Below, in pieces: positions 58,861 to 64,000 of a stretch of DNA of 64,000 nt. Positions within the stretch are counted from its first letter, which is position 1. Each line of letters starts with the position of its first letter. The position numbers and the translations under genes are program-made. The stretch comes from Catonella massiliensis (GTDB lineage Bacteria; Bacillota; Clostridia; Lachnospirales; Lachnospiraceae). Below the pieces are notes generated by a model. It was not told the DNA's origin and searched no databases. It worked only from the letters and a program-made list of their open reading frames with translations. Location: positions 62,001 through 126,000 of the forward strand of contig NZ_JAEPRJ010000001.1 in the NCBI RefSeq assembly GCF_016651435.1, written 5' to 3'.

Positions 58861-61518
58861 TTACTTCTTTATCTTCTTACTTTTGATAAAAATCTTTGTA
58901 AGTATTTTAGCTGCGTTATTCTCAGTAACCTTCTTCTTTACATTCTTAATATCCTTTTTGGTAAGAGCACCTGTCTTTATAAGGCCGGCTACATAGGCTC
59001 TTGCCCACTTTGAAGTTTTAACACCCTTTAGATACTTCTTTGTATCCTTCTTGTTTGCCTTTTTGATTATTTTCTTTTTTACAAGCTCCTTTGCAAACTG
59101 TTCAATTGTAAGTCCCTTCTTGGCATTTATCTTCTTGCGGATAGCCTTCAGCTTGTTCTTATCAGCAGTCTTCTTAAGCTTTGCGATAAGCTTGTCAAAA
59201 GCTGATAGCTTCACAGGGCTAAGAGGGGTGGTGTCATCACTAACAGTTGTGTTTGATGAACCGTTATCGTTAATACTTGGAATTAACGGATAGACAACCT
59301 GTCCGCCACCACCTGTACTTGGCTGACTAGGAGTAACCGGCTGAGAAGGCTGAACCGGATTGCTTGGCTGTGGAGCCGGCTGAGGTGTAGGCTGAGGAGC
59401 CGGCTGAGGCATAGGCTGTGGAGCCGGCTGAGGGGTAGGCTGAGGGGTAGGCTGAGGTGTAGGTTGTGGCGTTGGTTGAGGAGTAGGCTGTGGAGTAGGT
59501 TGTGGTGTAGGCTGAGGTGTTGGCTGTACAGGCTTAGTAGGATCAACCAAGCTTATGGTTGTCTTCATATATCCAACATTGTATTCAGAATCATTATATC
59601 TAGCTTCCTTTACAGCTCCACTACGTAGGTCAAGCGCAATCTCATATCTGTTATTTCCAAGTGACTTTAGCCATGGGCTTTCAAGCCTGTAGCCTGAAGG
59701 AAGACTCTGTTTAAGGCTAAAGGTAACTTTATCTCCTAACTTGAAATGCTTATAATCAACATCGTTGCGAGCATCTTCCCTGTCGATTTTTGCAATTGTG
59801 GATTTCCTGTTAGTACCCTCAATCTGTATATTGGTCACATAATCAGCATAATTATTCCCGGAATTGTCTTTAAGCTTAAGCTCAAAAAGCACAGGGTTAA
59901 AGACATAGGTATCTCCATCAGGTACATTGTTAGTAGTCACATAGTTGAGGTTTTTATCTACCCTGTATAAGGCAACTCTGAAATCACGTGCGTTAGGGTC
60001 TTCGGTAGACTGGTACCAGCCGTTTTCAAGGTAAGCATTTAAGGAGCCAAATACATCCTTGTCAAAGTTAACAATTTGAGCAGGAATTTTCATGCTTCTA
60101 ATAGGCTGGTCATAAAAAGCATTATACCCTAAACCTGTAAAGCCAGGGTCTGGGTTAGCATAGTCAAAGCTAACGTTTTTAAGCGAATGCAATGAGCCAT
60201 AATCAGGTCCAATCTCAGCAAACATCTCCTTTGACAAAACCTTTATATCACCGCTTGGCTTAAAATCTAATCCTTCTACGGATTTTAAGGTTGTATTACC
60301 AAAGGCACGGGTGCGGATGTGAGCATTAAGTCCATTAAGTGAAAGCCCTGTTATCTTATTGTATTCAAAGGAATGAGCACCAATGAAGTCAACTGTGCTT
60401 GGGAAGGTAAGCCTTCCTCCTATGCTGGCGCCCATAAATGCCGCATATCCTATTTTCCTAAGTTTACTGCCGTATGCAAAGTTAAGCCTTGCTGTGAAGT
60501 TACTATTAAAATTTTCATAGCTTCTGAGAAAAGCCTCATTATATATAACTTCTACACTGGCAGGGATATTAATGTCTGTTATATCATTACCAATAAATGC
60601 CTGATTGCCTATAGCCTTGATATTGGTAGGGAGAGTTAAGCTTGTCAGCTTGTTATATGCAAACATTCCGTTTGGTATAATAAACTGATTGTTAACTTCG
60701 CCCATAAGAGCGTCACCCGGATTATCGCCTCCGTTGCTGGCAGGACCAAAGTCTTCACCGTTACCTGCCTTAAGACTTCCTTTTACGTTATAGTTTCCAT
60801 ATCCAAAGTTTATTCCGGATATCTGGTTGTTTCTAAAGGCATTGATACCTACGGTTGTAAGGCTTGATGGGATGGAAACATAGGTTATCTTATTGCTTCT
60901 AAAGCAATTATCACCGATACTTTTAAGAGTATTTGGAAGGGTGATAGATGATAAAGCGCAATTATAAAAAGCGCTATTTCCTAAGGTCTCAACACCGTTG
61001 TTTAAGTTAACGGAGGATAGGATAGGATTGCCACTAAAAGCACCATCGCCAATTGATTTTAATTTATTATTAAACCTGATTGAGATAAAATCGCAGCCTG
61101 CAAATGCGTAATCACCAATAGTTTCAAGCGAATCAGGCAATTCAAGTATGAACTGCTTGCCGTTAAATGCTCCCCTGAAGGCTGCTCTAGAAATCCCCTT
61201 TATATTAAGATTAGGGTCAAACTTCACTTTGATAATATTTCCGGATGTATTCCTTAATTTACGCTCAATCGCATCGCGATTTCGATATATAATATTAGAT
61301 CCGTTTATATTAAGACAAGAGCTATCAAGGGTGATGGTATCATCCTCTCTTACATCTGCCTTTGCAACAACAGAGTAATTTAAGCTTTTTGCGGCTAAAG
61401 CACCTATACCCAAGCTGCCAGAGCTAATAGGTGGGGCAAGCAGTGAAAGCGAATTGGTTGCAACGAGAGCAAGAGCGAGTATCCCTGCTGTATGTCTGCT
61501 ATTAAACTTTTTCTTCAT
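58861..61518 (-). CDS. BspA-like leucine-rich repeat surface protein with PQPT linker and SLH-like C-terminus
   Basis: An 885-residue secreted protein. Signal peptide (1-45); about eight or more LRR_5/BspA repeats (about 85-440), each with a pattern like LPNTLKSIGDNCFRSNKITYVSIP; a beta domain (about 480-640); a PTPQPTPQ-repeat linker (about 640-720); and a very basic C-terminal ~115 residues, whose KWARAYVAGLIKTGAL...VTENNAAKILTKIF resembles degenerate SLH motifs that bind the cell wall. No LPXTG. The second ATG (61518) is used because GGAGA lies 6 bases upstream; the first overlaps it. Such proteins mediate adhesion to host or co-aggregating bacteria. Confidence 0.86.
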   Translation of the reverse strand: MKKKFNSRHTAGILALALVATNSLSLLAPPISSGSLGIGALAAKSLNYSVVAKADVREDDTITLDSSCLNINGSNIIYRNRDAIERKLRNTSGNIIKVKFDPNLNIKGISRAAFRGAFNGKQFILELPDSLETIGDYAFAGCDFISIRFNNKLKSIGDGAFSGNPILSSVNLNNGVETLGNSAFYNCALSSITLPNTLKSIGDNCFRSNKITYVSIPSSLTTVGINAFRNNQISGINFGYGNYNVKGSLKAGNGEDFGPASNGGDNPGDALMGEVNNQFIIPNGMFAYNKLTSLTLPTNIKAIGNQAFIGNDITDINIPASVEVIYNEAFLRSYENFNSNFTARLNFAYGSKLRKIGYAAFMGASIGGRLTFPSTVDFIGAHSFEYNKITGLSLNGLNAHIRTRAFGNTTLKSVEGLDFKPSGDIKVLSKEMFAEIGPDYGSLHSLKNVSFDYANPDPGFTGLGYNAFYDQPIRSMKIPAQIVNFDKDVFGSLNAYLENGWYQSTEDPNARDFRVALYRVDKNLNYVTTNNVPDGDTYVFNPVLFELKLKDNSGNNYADYVTNIQIEGTNRKSTIAKIDREDARNDVDYKHFKLGDKVTFSLKQSLPSGYRLESPWLKSLGNNRYEIALDLRSGAVKEARYNDSEYNVGYMKTTISLVDPTKPVQPTPQPTPQPTPQPTPQPTPQPTPQPTPQPTPQPAPQPMPQPAPQPTPQPAPQPSNPVQPSQPVTPSQPSTGGGGQVVYPLIPSINDNGSSNTTVSDDTTPLSPVKLSAFDKLIAKLKKTADKNKLKAIRKKINAKKGLTIEQFAKELVKKKIIKKANKKDTKKYLKGVKTSKWARAYVAGLIKTGALTKKDIKNVKKKVTENNAAKILTKIFIKSKKIKK

Positions 61519-61567
61519 TGTCATTCTCCTTTGTAAAGTATTTTAATAACGTTTGACAAAGAAATGA

Positions 61568-61645
61568 GGTGCTTTGGCCAAATAAAAGCAACCATAAAAG
61601 CACCAAAAAAATATAACATTTTATCCATATAGATGAATAAAATGT
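61568..61645 (-). other. Two hairpins in the leader of the BspA-like gene
   Basis: GGTGCTTT and AAAGCACC close one stem (61568-61604); AACATTTTAT and ATAAAATGT another (61616-61645). They lie between the probable promoter and the start codon. Confidence 0.5.
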
Positions 61646-61664
61646 AGCTTTTGTCTAGGGGGAT

Positions 61665-61691
61665 TTTATACCATAAAAAATTCAAAGTCAA
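61665..61691 (-). promoter_or_regulatory. Putative promoter of the BspA-like gene
   Basis: Minus strand: TTGACT (61691-61686), 15-bp spacer, TATAAA (61670-61665). The spacer is short, so the call is tentative. Confidence 0.45.
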
Positions 61692-61823
61692 TTAAAAATG
61701 GAGAATAAGCATAAATTTAAGGAAATGTTTAGAAAATATTAAGATATGATAATGGATATCAATAGTATAAAAATCCGCTTGAAGCTGGCTATTGTGTATA
61801 TTTATAATTGTACAAACTAATAA

Positions 61824-61860
61824 TAAAATCCCCGACAGGAAGTCTAACTCTGTCGGGGAT
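61824..61860 (-). terminator. Terminator of the LPXTG BspA-like gene
   Basis: ATCCCCGACAG and CTGTCGGGGAT form a perfect 11-bp stem with an 11-base loop; on the minus strand TTTTATT follows. Confidence 0.88.
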
Positions 61861-61869
61861 GAGTGAATC

Positions 61870-64000
61870 TTATTTAATTTTTCTTCTGAAAAATGCTCCA
61901 AGTCCAAGCATTGCTGCACCAAGAAGAACAAGTCCTTCTTCAGAGCTTCCTCCGGTTCTTGGGAGTTTGCCCTGAGGAGTTTTTCCATCAAATACCTTAA
62001 CTACTTCAAGGGTATTATCCTTGCGGATCTTAGCTACTCCCTTAGGAGTTCTCTTGTCTTTTACGAAAGTATAAGTTCCGTCATCTTTGTTTACCTCAGC
62101 ATTACCAAGTGAAGTACCATCTTCATCGACAATGTTGAACACTGGGTTACCTTCAGGAATGAGGTTTGGATTAACTATTCTTTCAGGTGTAAATGGTACA
62201 TTGGTAGGTGGGTTTTCCGTAGGGATTGTAGTAGTAGGTGTTGCAGGATTAACCGGTGTTGTTGGTTCTGTAGGATTAGTAGGTACTACAGGGGTGTTTG
62301 GTGTTGTTGGGTTACCTGGTGTGCTAGGAGTTACAGGCTCACTAGGCTTAGCTGGCTCAGAAGGCTTTATAGCTTCAGGGGTAGCAGGAGCGCTAGGGCT
62401 CTCAGGAGTTATAGCTCCAGGAGTGCTAGGCTTCTCAGGCTGTATTGCTCCAGGAGTAGCAGGAGTGCCAGGGTTCTCAGGTTTTACCTCAGGCTTTGGA
62501 GGCTCAGGAGAAAGATTCTTGTATCCTATCTCAATCACAGTCTCCTTATATCCAACCTTGTAACCATCACCATAAGCTACTTCTTTAACAACTTCTACAT
62601 TTGTAGGATCTAGGGTTACCTCGTAATTACCATCTGCTGTTTTGGTTATAGCACTGTTTGAAACAGGGCTTTCTGCAATTTCATAACCCTCTGGGGCAGC
62701 AGGAATAGCAAACTTAATCTTATCACCTAACTTAAAGTCAGCCTGGTTAACAGCTGTAGAAGTAACAGTTTTTGCCTCAGAAGCTCCCTTTATTGTTCTG
62801 GTTCTTTCAACCTCAATGCTGCTTAAGGTAACTGCATTTCCATACTGGTCTTTAGCAACAAACTTCACTAAGACAGGGTTTATAATATAATCTTTTGCTT
62901 TACTATCATCAAGAGCATTGTCAGTTACATAGGTAGCCCCGTCAGAAGCAACTCTATATAAGGCAACTTTATTTGTGCCCTCTGTCCAACCAGGATTTTC
63001 TAAAAATGCATTTGAAATGTATTTTTTGCCATTTATATCAAAAATCATTTTATCTACGTAAGCAGGAAATTTAATGCTTTTTAGTAAACCTTTATTAAAG
63101 GCCCTAAGGCTAATAGTATTGTCAAAACTTTGACCAAAAGTTCCGCGCTCTCCTGACTTAGGGTTTTTATACTCAAAATTTATGTTCTTTAGAGCATCTG
63201 TGTTGAAAAATGGCTTCCATTCGAGTCCCCAGCTATTAAGATTATATATTTCTGTTATAGGATTACCTTCAAAAGATTGATATCCTATAAGAGGTGCATC
63301 AGGTCCAAAGTCTACGCTGGTAATCTTATTTCCTGCAAATGAAAAGCCTCCCATCTGATTGGTCTTGGTAGGGAACTCAAGATGCCCTTCGATAGCGCAG
63401 TTTTGGAAAGAACCTCTGTCAATTTGAAGATATTTTCTTTCAAAATTTGTGCCTTCGTCTTTTGTAAGGAAACTAACTTTTTTAAGTAATTTGTTATCCT
63501 TAAATCCGTAGAAAAATATATCATGTATATGTGCAGGAAGTTCAAGTGAAGTAAATTTATTATTTGCAAATGCAGACTCACCTATTCCCCAAATGCTTGT
63601 TGGAAATTTTACATCTTTTAAGCTACTAATTTGATTATTCCAAAATATACCGTAAGGAATAACATTAAGAGTATCTGCGTCAGCAATAACATTATTGCTT
63701 CCAACTTTATATTCTCTCATCTTGGTTTTAACTTTATCGTACTTACCCAAATCAGCTTTTGTTATTTTATTATCTGCAAATACTCGTCCCTCAATTATTA
63801 AAAGATTATCAGGGAGAGTAACAGAGGTTAACTCATTCTTTGCAAAACAATCATCCTTTAAGGTCTCTAAACCATCCGGGAACTTTATATTTTCAGCAAG
63901 ACCTGCCTCATAGAAAGCTTTTGCTCCGATTGTCTTTAACTTGCTGCTTGTAGGTGTAGAACCGAACTTAACAGCTGTAATAGCTGAATTTGAAGCAAAA
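61870..64000 (-). CDS. BspA-like leucine-rich repeat surface protein with LPXTG anchor (5' end missing)
   Basis: Open across the window edge; the first ~83 codons before TTG 63750 continue the repeat pattern without a stop (for example KFPDGLETLKDDCFAKN), so that TTG is internal and the signal peptide lies beyond 64000. BspA/LRR_5 repeats fill the upstream half, followed by a beta domain like that of the neighbouring protein (CALYRV-type NKVALYRVASDGATYV), a Pro/Thr-rich linker, and the sortase signal LPRTGG with a hydrophobic helix and a basic tail FRRKIK. It is thus covalently attached to peptidoglycan, unlike its neighbour. The two probably arose by duplication and differ in anchoring. Confidence 0.9.
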   Translation of the reverse strand, partial: FASNSAITAVKFGSTPTSSKLKTIGAKAFYEAGLAENIKFPDGLETLKDDCFAKNELTSVTLPDNLLIIEGRVFADNKITKADLGKYDKVKTKMREYKVGSNNVIADADTLNVIPYGIFWNNQISSLKDVKFPTSIWGIGESAFANNKFTSLELPAHIHDIFFYGFKDNKLLKKVSFLTKDEGTNFERKYLQIDRGSFQNCAIEGHLEFPTKTNQMGGFSFAGNKITSVDFGPDAPLIGYQSFEGNPITEIYNLNSWGLEWKPFFNTDALKNINFEYKNPKSGERGTFGQSFDNTISLRAFNKGLLKSIKFPAYVDKMIFDINGKKYISNAFLENPGWTEGTNKVALYRVASDGATYVTDNALDDSKAKDYIINPVLVKFVAKDQYGNAVTLSSIEVERTRTIKGASEAKTVTSTAVNQADFKLGDKIKFAIPAAPEGYEIAESPVSNSAITKTADGNYEVTLDPTNVEVVKEVAYGDGYKVGYKETVIEIGYKNLSPEPPKPEVKPENPGTPATPGAIQPEKPSTPGAITPESPSAPATPEAIKPSEPAKPSEPVTPSTPGNPTTPNTPVVPTNPTEPTTPVNPATPTTTIPTENPPTNVPFTPERIVNPNLIPEGNPVFNIVDEDGTSLGNAEVNKDDGTYTFVKDKRTPKGVAKIRKDNTLEVVKVFDGKTPQGKLPRTGGSSEEGLVLLGAAMLGLGAFFRRKIK

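Noticed and set aside
59283..59546. Leu/Ser/His-rich frame over the PTPQ repeat
   Set aside because: It is an alternative frame of the repetitive linker of the BspA-like gene; the composition is produced by the repeat.
63695..63913. Forward frame near the window end
   Set aside because: Shadow of the LPXTG BspA-like gene, which is open through the same stretch on the minus strand.

Overview
The window looks like chromosome of a low-GC, strictly anaerobic Clostridia bacterium, most likely a member of the Lachnospiraceae. The evidence is gene content: a monomeric NADH-linked type [FeFe] hydrogenase, the archaeal/eukaryal-type short prolyl-tRNA synthetase, CoaX, a Veg protein, a large Bacillus/Clostridium-type SRP RNA, DUF3881, DUF4358 and DUF2975 proteins, and BspA-like leucine-rich surface proteins. 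An oral genus such as Lachnoanaerobaculum would fit the surface proteins, but the genus is a guess.

Layout. 1-5964: the 3' end of a thioredoxin-reductase/glutaredoxin-like fusion, an AlbA_2 regulator preceded by a 22-bp direct-repeat array, a DUF2975-HTH-DUF4153 membrane operon with its own palindrome, and an LspA-like protein. 5965-14377 is an accessory region: citrate lyase citDEF without its maturation genes, an IS30-type transposase remnant, a phd-doc toxin-antitoxin pair, an AlkD-like HEAT protein, a second AlbA_2 gene with a 12-bp repeat array, and an internally deleted derivative of that AlbA_2 cassette. 14378-36439 is mostly housekeeping: aminotransferase, lone response regulator, SGNH hydrolase, coaX, ftsH, a ThyX-like protein, transketolase, chemoreceptor, deformylase, mgtE, pyruvate kinase, a GGDEF protein with a decayed HD-GYP tail, a CDP-glycerol polymer transferase with tagD, flavin reductase and shikimate kinase.

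36440-36775 holds what I consider the best find: a compact locus with the full architecture of a par/Fst-type type I toxin-antitoxin system. It has a 32-residue hydrophobic peptide, a near-consensus sense promoter, a perfect-consensus convergent antisense promoter, two direct repeats (one over the toxin start codon), a shared terminator hairpin, and an upstream helix that would hide the toxin Shine-Dalgarno sequence.

36879-53563: an ABC exporter, an M3 peptidase-DUF3881-NSS transporter operon, an alcohol dehydrogenase remnant, degV, tadA convergent with ffs (SRP RNA), two small membrane proteins, murA divergent from proS, then cca, a PEGA protein and veg. 53821-57431: a hydrogenase operon (GltD/NuoF-like flavoprotein plus HydA). 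57638-58713: a Fur-box-controlled lipoprotein. 58861-64000: two BspA-like leucine-rich repeat surface proteins, one ending in an SLH-like basic domain and one in LPXTG; the second runs off the window.

Many promoters here match TTGACA-17-TATAAT closely, so several transcription units could be placed with some confidence. I found no tRNA, rRNA or CRISPR array.
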